Notes under the pieces: generated by a model
What the model saw: the letters and a program-made list of their open reading frames with translations, nothing else
Databases searched by the model: none
What the model was told of the DNA's origin: nothing
Translations under genes and position numbers: made by a program
NCBI RefSeq assembly: GCF_050459865.1
Contig: NZ_JBCMNM010000015.1
Span: 1 to 64,000, forward strand
Length of the DNA: 64,000 bases
Reading direction: 5' to 3'
Origin: Rummeliibacillus pycnus_B
Lineage (GTDB): Bacteria; Bacillota; Bacilli; Bacillales_A; Planococcaceae
Part shown: positions 35,431-44,127 of the stretch, one piece after another
Layout: each line of letters starts with the position of its first letter
How positions within the stretch are numbered: position 1 is the stretch's first letter

Positions 35431-36216
35431 ATGGAAATCATAAAAGATATACATGTTGAAATTGGTAATTGCCTTGATTTATTTAAAAATGTACCTGATA
35501 ATTCTGTAAAACTAGTTGTAACTTCACCACCATATAATATTAAAAAGAACTATGGTAAATATAATGATGATGTATCATTAGAGGAATGGAAAGACTTGAT
35601 AGATAATGTTACTAAGGAGGTTTACCGAGTACTTACAGATGATGGAAGTTTCTTTTTAAACCTATCACAGATTCCTTATGGAAAAGATAAAGAAATATTA
35701 CCTTTACAATATATTGGATATGAAATTGCTAAAAATAATAACTTCTATCTTAGAAATATGATAACTTGGACTTTTAATGGTATGCAAAATCCCACACTAC
35801 GTTTAGCAGGAAGATATGAAAATATAATGTGGGCAGTTAAAGATTTAAATAACTACATTTTTAATCTTGACGACATTCGTATTCCTTATATCACAAAGAA
35901 CGATAAACGCTTAACTGGTAAAGGACGAAACCCTACTGATGTTTGGTACTTTGACCATGTAAATAATATGACTAAGAAAAAACTAGGATTAACACATCCA
36001 ACAATTTATCCTGTGGAAATGATTGAAAGAATTATAATGATGTCTAGTAACGAAGGCGATACAATTTTGGATCCTTTCCTTGGGAGCGGTACAACTGCCG
36101 TTGCTGCTAAAAATTTGAATAGAAAAGCAATCGGTTTCGAATTAGACTCCGAGTATTTACCAGAAATAGTAAAAAGGATAAAATATGAAAGCAAACAAAG
36201 CGAATTGGACCTGTGA
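35431..36216 (+). CDS. DNA methyltransferase 2 (N4/N6, beta class)
   Basis: This 261-residue protein is related to the preceding one: TSPPYNIKKNYGKYND near residue 31 and DPFLGSGTTAVAAKNL near 215. It starts 2 bases after the first gene's stop and uses an SD (TTGGAG) inside it. Two similar methyltransferases next to one nuclease usually mean an asymmetric recognition sequence, one enzyme per strand (family knowledge). The stop codon lies within a bidirectional terminator shared with the nuclease gene. Confidence 0.9.
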   Translation: MEIIKDIHVEIGNCLDLFKNVPDNSVKLVVTSPPYNIKKNYGKYNDDVSLEEWKDLIDNVTKEVYRVLTDDGSFFLNLSQIPYGKDKEILPLQYIGYEIAKNNNFYLRNMITWTFNGMQNPTLRLAGRYENIMWAVKDLNNYIFNLDDIRIPYITKNDKRLTGKGRNPTDVWYFDHVNNMTKKKLGLTHPTIYPVEMIERIIMMSSNEGDTILDPFLGSGTTAVAAKNLNRKAIGFELDSEYLPEIVKRIKYESKQSELDL

Positions 36217-36233
36217 GTCTAATTCGCTTTGTT
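36195..36233. terminator. Bidirectional terminator between M2 and nuclease
   Basis: ACAAAGCGAATT-gGAC pairs with GTCt-AATTCGCTTTGT around a 6-base loop. It overlaps the methyltransferase stop and lies just beyond the facing nuclease gene. Confidence 0.8.
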
Positions 36234-36237
36234 ATTA

Positions 36238-37053
36238 TTAGTATTCTAATGGCTTTACTCCTTCTTTTTTCATCGCACGAATTATTTCGACGAATTCTTC
36301 AAAAGTTCCCATTGTATGTAATGGAGAATATATTTTTTCAGTATATCCAACTTTTTTTCTTATTATATAATCGCCTTCACGTTCAGCTCTTTCAAATTCA
36401 ACACCGTTATCATAAATATAATTTTTTACCTGTTCAGATGTTTCAAAGTATATTCCCTTAAAACAAGGATAATCAATCCAATGTAAATAAAATGTTGGTC
36501 TATCTAAATCAGATTCAATTAATTCTAATTGCTTAGTAATTTTTTTGTAATCTAAAGTTGCACTACCTTCATAGCACCATCTTTTAATAACATTAGAAGC
36601 ATTGATGAATGGTGCACCATGATATTTCACTTCAAAATAAGCCAAAATGCCCTTATCAGTATTTAATATCATGCAATCAGGGTAACTTTTATTTTGGTTA
36701 TCAGCATGCACTGCCTTTAATTTTAATTTTTTTCCAAAAAAGTCAATTAATAGATCTTCTAGTAATCTGCCTAATTGTACATCCAAAGCCTTTATAGATT
36801 TATTTCTAGGCTTTACAAAATAGGGTCCACATTTTTTACACATTAGAGCTAATTCTGAAATTTCACTTTTTAATTGCTTAACTGTTTTTATTTCATCTTC
36901 TGGTGACACTTCATCATACATTTTTTTTACGCATTCTTTATTGAAATCATCAAATGTAAACTGATTTTCAAACAGTGTCACATTTTTAAAAAAATCATCA
37001 ATTCTAGGCTTACTTTCTCTTAATAATTCTTCATACAACGACATAAAACTCAC
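36238..37053 (-). CDS. Candidate restriction endonuclease (PD-(D/E)XK)
   Basis: I do not recognise the exact family of this 271-residue protein, but it has a clear nuclease core: YPDCMIL (PD at 125-126) followed by ILAYFEVKYH (EVK at 141-143), with an upstream glutamate in GRLLEDLLIDFF (about residue 99). CKKCG near 72-75 is a possible metal knuckle. It is convergent with the two methyltransferases, so it is most likely the restriction enzyme of a type II system. RBS AAAGGAGTGAG. Confidence 0.78.
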   Translation of the reverse strand: MSFMSLYEELLRESKPRIDDFFKNVTLFENQFTFDDFNKECVKKMYDEVSPEDEIKTVKQLKSEISELALMCKKCGPYFVKPRNKSIKALDVQLGRLLEDLLIDFFGKKLKLKAVHADNQNKSYPDCMILNTDKGILAYFEVKYHGAPFINASNVIKRWCYEGSATLDYKKITKQLELIESDLDRPTFYLHWIDYPCFKGIYFETSEQVKNYIYDNGVEFERAEREGDYIIRKKVGYTEKIYSPLHTMGTFEEFVEIIRAMKKEGVKPLEY

Positions 37054-37112
37054 TCCTTTATAACCATATTATACACATTAATTTCCTAAAAAACTTAATT
37101 TATGAGATAATA

Positions 37113-37131
37113 CACCTAAATTAAATAGGTG
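37113..37131. promoter_or_regulatory. Inverted repeat before the transglycosylase-like gene
   Basis: CACCTA-aattaaa-TAGGTG overlaps the ribosome binding site (AGGTGG) of the gene at 37143. It could be an operator or a hairpin that masks the RBS. Confidence 0.4.
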
Positions 37132-37142
37132 GTGCATAATTT

Positions 37143-38606
37143 ATGAAATTAAATAATAACCAGTACACACTAAATTCAAAGGTCCTTCCAGTACCTTCAT
37201 TTTTCTCCATCTCAAACCTCGGAGGTGGAGGTAGTGATAAATATAGGGAAACAGTTTATGGTGACATATTAGAAAACACTCCGATTTTACTAAACTTCTT
37301 TTATCTTAATCAAAAAAAGATATTTGGCTTAAACGGCTTCGCAGTTCCTTGGCTAAGTAACATCGACTCATATGATACGTTTGGGGATTTCTTAAATTAC
37401 GTTAGACAAGACATGATTAATTCTTCAAAGTATATCTCATCTTATCATACTCCAGATGCATTGGATTATAATAATAATATACTATTACTAGATTCAGGTG
37501 CAGGGAATATTATCAATAATATACACCTAGAATACGATTATATTACTGAAAAAGATAAGTTTATCGAACGCTTACTAGAAGTAATGAAGAATTATTATGA
37601 TTTCGCTGATAGATTTAAATTTGATATAGTTATTGGTTTTGATATTGGTGGTAAGTATACATTTAAAGGTGATGAACGTTCTCCAGCTATTAAAGAATTG
37701 AATATGCATATACTTCGCGATGCTGATGATTTAAATAAAATTTTATTAGATGAAACTATTAAATACTTGAAAAATAAAGATGAATTTTATCCTAAAGTTT
37801 TTGCAACTATCCATGGTAAAAATCCAATAGCATATAAAACTTATACTCAACACGTTTTATCAATGGAAAAAAAATATGACTTTACTTTCGATGGCTTTGC
37901 TGGTGGTGGTATTGCTAGCGCTAAAAATGCAGAGTTAAGAAGAGCATGGGGTATTTCTTCTAATGTCGAAACAGAGATTATTGCAATCAACAAAAAAAAC
38001 AAAAATGAATTATATAACGCTATTTTGTCTAGCTATGCTTGCAAAATAATTCGCAAGACTATTAATGACAATCGTCCTATCCATGCATTAGGCTGTGGTG
38101 GGAAATTCAATATTCTCCCACTTTATTATGCTGGGGCAACATCTTTTGATGCTCAAACTCCTGGAAGAAGAGCTTATGATGGTAGCGCAGAAAATAATCT
38201 TAACGTGAAAAATCCTAATGCAGCAGGCACTTTCAGCAAATACATGGTAGCTGGACTTTCATCGAAATTGAAAGCAAGTAATAATTCAAGAGTATTTGAA
38301 TATCTAAAGTTACCTCTAGTTGATAATACTACTCAACTTTGCGGATGCCCAGCATGCATTTTAACAGGAAATATTAACTCACTAAAAAGTCTATATACGA
38401 AAGTTTCTCCAAGAAATAAGCAGACTGAAGATAGTTATTATGCTAAACAGCTAATAAACATTCACGGTATTTGGCAGCATAATTATCTGAGTAGGCTTGC
38501 TCAAGTAACTCCATCTGTTTCAGAAATTATTGATGAATTTTCAAATCACACTACTTTTGTAAACTCTTTGGATTATGTAATAAATAAATTTAATTACGTT
38601 TTATAA
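37143..38606 (+). CDS. TGT-fold transglycosylase, DpdA-like
   Basis: This 487-residue protein has the landmarks of tRNA-guanine transglycosylases: DSGAG (117-121; TGT DSGGF), GGGIASA (254-260; TGT GGLAVGE-like), HALGCGG (314-320), FDAQTPGRRAYDG (335-347; TGT FDCVLPTRxARNG, with the nucleophile Asp at 336), a zinc site C400-x-C402-x-x-C405, and INIHGIW supplying the zinc His. The divergence and the defence-island setting, beside DNA methyltransferases, fit the DpdA branch, which inserts 7-deazaguanines into DNA. No preQ0 genes or other dpd genes are in the window. DNA as substrate is inference. Confidence 0.75.
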   Translation: MKLNNNQYTLNSKVLPVPSFFSISNLGGGGSDKYRETVYGDILENTPILLNFFYLNQKKIFGLNGFAVPWLSNIDSYDTFGDFLNYVRQDMINSSKYISSYHTPDALDYNNNILLLDSGAGNIINNIHLEYDYITEKDKFIERLLEVMKNYYDFADRFKFDIVIGFDIGGKYTFKGDERSPAIKELNMHILRDADDLNKILLDETIKYLKNKDEFYPKVFATIHGKNPIAYKTYTQHVLSMEKKYDFTFDGFAGGGIASAKNAELRRAWGISSNVETEIIAINKKNKNELYNAILSSYACKIIRKTINDNRPIHALGCGGKFNILPLYYAGATSFDAQTPGRRAYDGSAENNLNVKNPNAAGTFSKYMVAGLSSKLKASNNSRVFEYLKLPLVDNTTQLCGCPACILTGNINSLKSLYTKVSPRNKQTEDSYYAKQLINIHGIWQHNYLSRLAQVTPSVSEIIDEFSNHTTFVNSLDYVINKFNYVL

Positions 38607-38650
38607 ACGAACATGTATAGTATTGAAAAATGATTCACTCCATTTGCCAC

Positions 38651-38671
38651 AACAATTTAGATTGTTTTTTT
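38651..38671 (+). terminator. Terminator after the transglycosylase-like gene
   Basis: AACAAT-ttag-ATTGTT followed by TTTTTTC; a second hairpin (GGGCA ... TGCCC) follows at about 38687-38703. The rest of 38704-39182 shows no supported gene. Confidence 0.6.
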
Positions 38672-38905
38672 CGGGGAAATCGGGCATTTTTAAGTGCCCC
38701 CTTTATCTCCGATTTGAATAATAAAATTAAGTTAATAATCAAATAATGTTAATAAATATTAGTAATCAATATTTGAAAAATCATTCTTCTCCTTCATTAA
38801 GTAGTACTTTATGCTATCGTTGATGAAATGAGAAATCGATTCAATCTGATCACATTTCAGTAGGCATGTGGATAATCACATGTAGATTGTTTTCTAAATA
38901 AGTTG

Positions 38906-39001
38906 TTACTCTTGTGTGGCGTTTGTTTGATAGTCGGTTCTCCCACATTCTATCTCTTGTATAAATACCTTTCCATCAACCATCCAATATTCCTTTGTCA
39001 T
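38906..39001 (-). CDS. Doubtful 31-residue reading frame
   Basis: A short frame (MTKEYWMVDGKVFIQEIECG ...) with a nearby TATAAT but only a weak SD (GGATTATAGAA). Protein-like composition; unknown. Confidence 0.2.
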   Translation of the reverse strand: MTKEYWMVDGKVFIQEIECGRTDYQTNATQE

Positions 39002-39182
39002 TTCTATAATCCATTATAAAAGTTATAATCCCTCTATCTATCTACTCGCATATCTATCTTCATGTAGACTTATTATTTGTATTGTTAACTATCTTTATAA
39101 AAACATAAAAATAATTTATATGATCCTATAGTCTTAACTGAGCTTACACTTCATAAGAATGCTATCTTTTCAGCAAATTTGT

Positions 39183-39254
39183 TTCCAGTACAAGTATAAA
39201 AAACGCGTATCACATAAAGAAATTGATGCGTTTTTAGAAAAGCATAGATTCTAA
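39183..39254 (+). pseudogene. C-terminal fragment of an excisionase
   Basis: FQYKYKKRVSHKEIDAFLEK then HRF-stop matches the end of the intact excisionase (QVEGIKRVSRNEIDNFLESHSF). The first two thirds of the gene are missing. It sits in the right place before the second integrase, so the right element has lost its own excisionase. Confidence 0.8.
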
Positions 39255-39291
39255 TCAAATTTTAGAGAGTTTTTTCCCTTTCATGTCAGTG

Positions 39292-39318
39292 TATAATAGT
39301 AATAGAGGTAATTCCTCT
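39292..39318 (+). promoter_or_regulatory. Second integrase leader, same as first
   Basis: TATAAT at 39292 and AGAGG-taatt-CCTCT at 39304-39318, near-identical in sequence and spacing to 33039-33065. Confidence 0.45.
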
Positions 39319-39364
39319 TCTTTTATTTCTTGCCCCTGCAATGTTATATAGAAGGAGAATTATC

Positions 39365-40534
39365 ATGACAAAGAAAAAAACATCCACTATTGAAAGCTAT
39401 ATACTTAATAATGGGCAAAAAAGATACATGTTTCAAATTTATATTGGCGTTGATCCGCTAACTGGAAAACAAAAGCGGACGACTAGACGAGGATTTAAAA
39501 CAATCAAAGAAGCTGAGTTAGCTTTAGCTCGTTTAAAACTTGAAATTAGTAAGGGTACATATCAAAAGCAACAACCTGAGACATATCAAGATATATACGA
39601 GTTATGGGTAAAACAATATGAAAAGATTGTAGAAGAAAGCACTTTTGTTAAAACTACTGGTATTTTCAAAAATCATATTTTACCTGCTATGCGTTCCTAT
39701 AGAATTGAAAAAATTACAGTGGACGTCTGTCAACGTCATGTAGATGAATGGGCAGATAAATTGAAGAAATTCCGAATGGTTAAGTCTTACGCTGCTAAAG
39801 TGTTAGAATTTGCTATTAAACATGGTTATATTCAAACTAATCCATTTACTCTAGTTGATATGCCTACTGCTTTAAAAAAGAAACAAGCAAGTACAGAAGA
39901 AAAGAAAGAGAACTTTTATACACGTGAACAACTAATCGAGTTTTTATCATGTTTTGAAAAAGAAAATAACGTTAAAGCATACACTTTATTTCGTTTACTT
40001 GCTTTTAGCGGTATGCGTAAAGGTGAGGTATTGGCTCTAACTTGGAATGATTTAGATTTCAAAACAAACGAAATCCGTATCAATAAAGCTATTTCCCGTG
40101 GTAAAGACAATAAGTTGTATGTTAAATCTACAAAAACAGGTATAGCACGAACTATCAAGATGGATGAACGAACAATGCTAATCTTAAAAGATTGGCGTAA
40201 AAAACAAAAACAAGATTATTTAATGCTAGGTTATAATACAATGAAAGCCGGGCAACTTGTATTTAGCAATGAATGTAACGAATATTTACAACCTACAAAA
40301 ACTCGTAAATGGCTTTTACATGTTCAAAAGAAATATAGCCTAGAAACAATTACAACACATGGTTTACGTCACACACATTGTTCTCTTTTATTTGAGGCAG
40401 GTGCAAAAATCAAAGACGTTCAGGATCGTTTAGGACATTCTGATGTACAAACAACAATGAACATCTACGCTCATGTATCAGAAAAGGCAAAAGAAGCAGC
40501 CATCCAAAAATTTGAAAGCTACTTAAACATCTAA
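39365..40534 (+). CDS. int: Tyrosine integrase of the right element
   Basis: This 389-residue recombinase has the same length as the one at 33111 and is nearly identical to it in protein sequence. It keeps the catalytic Arg (GMRKGEVLAL), HGLRHTHC, LGHSD and MNIYAHV Tyr. ATG 39365 has AGAAGGAGAA upstream. It lies directly before the ssrA 3' end, and its att site is the intact tmRNA end. With no full excisionase in its own element, excision may depend on the excisionase at 32733. Confidence 0.93.
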   Translation: MTKKKTSTIESYILNNGQKRYMFQIYIGVDPLTGKQKRTTRRGFKTIKEAELALARLKLEISKGTYQKQQPETYQDIYELWVKQYEKIVEESTFVKTTGIFKNHILPAMRSYRIEKITVDVCQRHVDEWADKLKKFRMVKSYAAKVLEFAIKHGYIQTNPFTLVDMPTALKKKQASTEEKKENFYTREQLIEFLSCFEKENNVKAYTLFRLLAFSGMRKGEVLALTWNDLDFKTNEIRINKAISRGKDNKLYVKSTKTGIARTIKMDERTMLILKDWRKKQKQDYLMLGYNTMKAGQLVFSNECNEYLQPTKTRKWLLHVQKKYSLETITTHGLRHTHCSLLFEAGAKIKDVQDRLGHSDVQTTMNIYAHVSEKAKEAAIQKFESYLNI

Positions 40535-40607
40535 TTATTGAATACGTTTTGACTACGTTTTTGACTACCTTCAAATGATAATCATTGAAATTCAATGAAA
40601 TATAAAA

Positions 40608-40692
40608 AGTGCCAAAACCCTTATATATTAAGGATTTTGACACTCATTGAAACCGTATGATTTCGTAATATGGAGACGGTGGGAGTCGAACC
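40608..40692. other. Integrase terminator and att site at ssrA 3' end
   Basis: The hairpin AGTG-CAAAA-CCTT ... AAGG-TTTTG-CACT (40608-40644) is followed by 'cactcattgaaaccgtatga' and then the 24 bases 40669-40692 shared exactly with 23928-23951. The shared core is the T-arm/acceptor end of tmRNA, a common integration target. Confidence 0.85.
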
Positions 40693-41024
40693 CACGTCCA
40701 GAAACTCTGATACTTCAGTTACTACGCGTGTAGTTTGTCTATTTAGGATTCGCGCGGCATTATGCCGACAAACAGGCGTCCTGTGCGCTAACTTGGAAAT
40801 CTCTTGTTGCTAGCTCAAGTGGCACTAGCAACCGTATCCCACTAAAGTTGAGCCTAGCTACGCTACATGGGCGATAGAGCAGTTAGGCAGTTTCGAGCTT
40901 ACGCTGCGAAAGCTAAGTTATTGTTTGTTTTGCCAGTTATTATATAACTTCCGTTGGTGACGAAGCCGAGACCTCCGACGCGCAACTCAAGCTCAGACAT
41001 CCCTGTCGAATCCGTAACGTCCCC
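40671..41024 (-). ncRNA. ssrA: tmRNA
   Basis: Transfer-messenger RNA rescues stalled ribosomes with SmpB. The 5' end reads GGGGACGTTACGGATTCGAC and the 3' end GTGGGTTCGACTCCCACCGT then CTCCA, forming the tRNA-like domain; CCA is not encoded. The tag frame in the middle reads GKTNNNLAFAA-stop (preceded by the resume alanine), ending in a typical proteolysis-promoting Ala-Ala. It is about 354 nt, downstream of smpB. It serves as the attachment site of the genomic island at 18.9-40.7 kb, whose integration keeps the RNA intact. Confidence 0.95.
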
Positions 41025-41174
41025 TTAATATAGGATTTGAAATACTAGCTTCAAAATCCATTAAGGTGCTGATTGCTCAGCGTTTCGGATCAGTATGGTT
41101 ATCATACTGTGAACTGGCTTATTTGCTATACATAGAGTATATGACAAATTAGGTCATTCTTCAAGTGGTAGATT

Positions 41175-41642
41175 TTAGAATTGATTTTTTGCTTTAAGAG
41201 CGCGGCCCATTTCGCGTTTTGCTTCTTTATTCTTTATGTCAGCACGTTTGTCGTAGTTTTTCTTACCTTTACCTAGACCGATTAATACTTTTGCGTAGCC
41301 ATCTTTTATGTACATTTTAAGCGGTACAATTGAATATCCATCGCGTTTGACGTCTATTTTTAATTGCATGATTTGCTTCTTATGTAACAATAATTTACGG
41401 ACGCGAAGTGGATCATGGTTGAAGATATTCCCTTGTTCATATGTGTTGATGTGCATATTGGAAATCCATGCTTCACCATTACGGATTAATATAAAGGAGT
41501 CTTTTAATTGTACTTTCCCCTGGCGAATAGACTTGATTTCTGTACCGTTTAATACGATCCCCGCTTCAATTGTTTCTTCGATGAAGTAATCAAATCCAGC
41601 CTTTTTATTTTGTGCTAAAACTCTTCCAGTACCTTTAGGCAT
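41175..41642 (-). CDS. smpB: SsrA-binding protein
   Basis: SmpB binds the tRNA-like part of tmRNA and brings it to stalled ribosomes. Its 155 residues match the family: LAQNKKAGFDYFIEETIEAG, GTEIKSIRQGKVQLKDSF, the HINTYEQGNIFNHDP block, and the basic C-terminal tail KRADIKNKEAKREMGRALK that enters the empty A site. It lies between rnr and ssrA, the usual Bacillales order, 49 bases after rnr. Confidence 0.97.
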   Translation of the reverse strand: MPKGTGRVLAQNKKAGFDYFIEETIEAGIVLNGTEIKSIRQGKVQLKDSFILIRNGEAWISNMHINTYEQGNIFNHDPLRVRKLLLHKKQIMQLKIDVKRDGYSIVPLKMYIKDGYAKVLIGLGKGKKNYDKRADIKNKEAKREMGRALKAKNQF

Positions 41643-41691
41643 ATGGAGTCACCTCTATAAAATGGATTGAGAAGAGCGACTTGCCCTTCTC

Positions 41692-44085
41692 TTATTTTTT
41701 CTTTCTACTACGGCGTTTTTGCTGTTTCTTTGCAATTCCTTCGTAGAAGCCGCCTTTCTTATTCCCTTTGCTACTTGAATTACCATTAGCTTTACGTTCT
41801 TGTTTACGTGTTCTTCCGTTTACTTTTGCTCCACTTGGTTTATATTTGCGATTTTTGCCTTTGCCTTTTTCTCTACCCTGTTCACCGTCTTTTGACTTTG
41901 CACGAATGACAACTGGTGCTTGGCGGCGAGTACGAGCTTGTGCTTTAGGCATACCTACGATTTCAAAGTCGATAGCTGATTCATCAATATTTACTTCTAA
42001 TACGCTGATTTCTACTTCATCACCAATGTGGAAGATACGTCCTGTTCTTTCCCCAATCATGACCATTTGACGATCGTCAAAGTTGTAATAATCATCCGTC
42101 ATATTGCTAATATGCACTAAGCCTTCGATCGTATTTTCTAATTCGATAAACATACCAAAATTCGTAATAGAGCTGACGATACCTGTGAAATTTTCGCCGA
42201 TTTTGTCTGCCATGTACTGTGCTTTTTTCAATGATTCCGTATCACGTTCAGCATCTACTGCACGACGTTCACGACTTGATGTATGCTCAGCAATTTCATC
42301 CATATGGGCACCCCAGTAGCTAGTCGTTTCTTTGCTTGTATCACCATTGATTAAATAAGTGCGAATTAAGCGATGAACGATTAAGTCTGGATAACGTCTA
42401 ATTGGTGACGTAAAGTGGGTATAGAATTCTGTTGATAAACCAAAGTGGCCAAGGCATTCTGGACTATATTTTGCTTGTTGCATTGAGCGTAGCATCATTG
42501 TTGAAATAACAGGATACTCAGGTTCCTCTTTTACTGATTCTAATATTTCTTGTAATGCTCTAGGTTCAACTGTATTACCTGTACCTCGAATGACTAAACC
42601 GAAATTCGTGATAAATTCAAAGAATCGTTGTAGCTTTTCAGGTTTTGGATCTTCGTGAATACGATAGATGAATGGTAAATTCATGTGATTAATATGTTCG
42701 GCTACCGTTTCGTTTGCGACAAGCATAAATTCTTCAATTAATCGTTCCGCAACAGTACGTTCACGAAGAAGAATATCTGTTGGCCATCCGTCTTCATCGA
42801 CAACCACGTAAGATTCTTTAAAGTCAAAGTCTACTGCACCACGGTTCATACGGCGATTGTTTAAAATTTTCGCTAAGTCTTTCATATTTTCAAACATTGG
42901 AACTAACGATGCATAGCGTTCTTTTAGTTCTATATCGTCTTCTTCTAAAATTTTAAAGACGTTTGTATATGTCATACGTTCTGTAGTACGAATAACACTT
43001 TGGAAAATTTCATGGTCGATGACTTCACCGTTTCCGTTAATCGTCATTTCACATGAAAGCGTTAATCGGTCTACTTGTGGGTTTAATGAACAGATTCCAT
43101 TTGAAAGACGATGTGGAATCATTGGTATAACGCGATCTGTTAAGTACACACTTGTAGCTCGGTCATATGCTTCACGGTCTAAAGCAGAGCCATCTGTCAC
43201 ATAATAACTAACGTCAGCAATATGCACACCTAACTTATAAGTGCCATCATCATTTTTTGTAACTGTAACGGCATCATCCAAGTCTTTCGCTGTTTCTCCG
43301 TCAATGGTTACAATCATTTGATCACGTAAATCACGACGACCTTCTATATCCTTTTCAGCGATTGTATCTGGTACTGCACTTGCAGCGTCTAGAACTTCTT
43401 GCGGGAAATCAACTGTAATATCGTGTTTATGAATGATTGACAGAATATCCACACCTGGGTCGTTTTTATGTCCTAAAATTTGTGTCACAATCCCAGTTGC
43501 AGATCGGTGCACTCCAGGCCATTCAATAATTTCTGCCACTACTTTATGACCGTCCATTGCACCTAATGTATTATCTTTTGCGATAAATAAATCCATCGAT
43601 AGTTTTTTATCATCTGGTACAACAAATCCAAATCCACGGTTAGCTTGGAAAGTACCTACTACTTTTGTTGTGCCGCGTTCAATAATCTTAATAACAGCAC
43701 CTTCACGACGATCTCCTGAAGATGTATTGGATACACGAATAAGTACCTTATCTCCATTAACTGCACCATTTATTTCTGTAGGAGGGATAAATACATCATC
43801 CATTCCTGCTTCTTCTGGTGCTACAAAGCCAAATCCTTTTGCGTGACCAATAAAACGACCTTGTAAATAGTTCATTTTTTCTGGTAAACCATATCGATTT
43901 GTTCGTGTTCGAACAATGTCTCCTTGCTGTTCTAATTTCACAAGTGTTTTGACAAGTTGTTTGAACTCTTCAACATCACGGAAGCCAAACTGCTCTTCAA
44001 ACTCTGCAACTGTTAAAGGTTTATAATCATCTTCCTCCATAAAATCCAATAATCTTGTTTCAAGTGTTTGTTCTTGTTTATCCAT
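41692..44085 (-). CDS. rnr: Ribonuclease R
   Basis: This 3'-5' exoribonuclease degrades structured RNA and, with tmRNA-SmpB, non-stop mRNA. Its 797 residues carry an N-terminal winged helix, cold-shock domains (GFGFVAPEEAGMDDVFIPP and GFGFVVPDD), the RNB catalytic domain with the acidic cluster IDGETAKDLDDAVTV and TSPIRRYPDLIVHRL, an S1 domain (GIVSSITNFGMFIELENTIE) and a Lys/Arg-rich tail (RKQERKANG...KKQQKRRSRKKK). It is in the secG-est-rnr-smpB cluster. Confidence 0.97.
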   Translation of the reverse strand: MDKQEQTLETRLLDFMEEDDYKPLTVAEFEEQFGFRDVEEFKQLVKTLVKLEQQGDIVRTRTNRYGLPEKMNYLQGRFIGHAKGFGFVAPEEAGMDDVFIPPTEINGAVNGDKVLIRVSNTSSGDRREGAVIKIIERGTTKVVGTFQANRGFGFVVPDDKKLSMDLFIAKDNTLGAMDGHKVVAEIIEWPGVHRSATGIVTQILGHKNDPGVDILSIIHKHDITVDFPQEVLDAASAVPDTIAEKDIEGRRDLRDQMIVTIDGETAKDLDDAVTVTKNDDGTYKLGVHIADVSYYVTDGSALDREAYDRATSVYLTDRVIPMIPHRLSNGICSLNPQVDRLTLSCEMTINGNGEVIDHEIFQSVIRTTERMTYTNVFKILEEDDIELKERYASLVPMFENMKDLAKILNNRRMNRGAVDFDFKESYVVVDEDGWPTDILLRERTVAERLIEEFMLVANETVAEHINHMNLPFIYRIHEDPKPEKLQRFFEFITNFGLVIRGTGNTVEPRALQEILESVKEEPEYPVISTMMLRSMQQAKYSPECLGHFGLSTEFYTHFTSPIRRYPDLIVHRLIRTYLINGDTSKETTSYWGAHMDEIAEHTSSRERRAVDAERDTESLKKAQYMADKIGENFTGIVSSITNFGMFIELENTIEGLVHISNMTDDYYNFDDRQMVMIGERTGRIFHIGDEVEISVLEVNIDESAIDFEIVGMPKAQARTRRQAPVVIRAKSKDGEQGREKGKGKNRKYKPSGAKVNGRTRKQERKANGNSSSKGNKKGGFYEGIAKKQQKRRSRKKK

Positions 44086-44127
44086 CGTTCTTCCCTCCTT
44101 CTATTAGCATTTGCAATCATTACTTTT

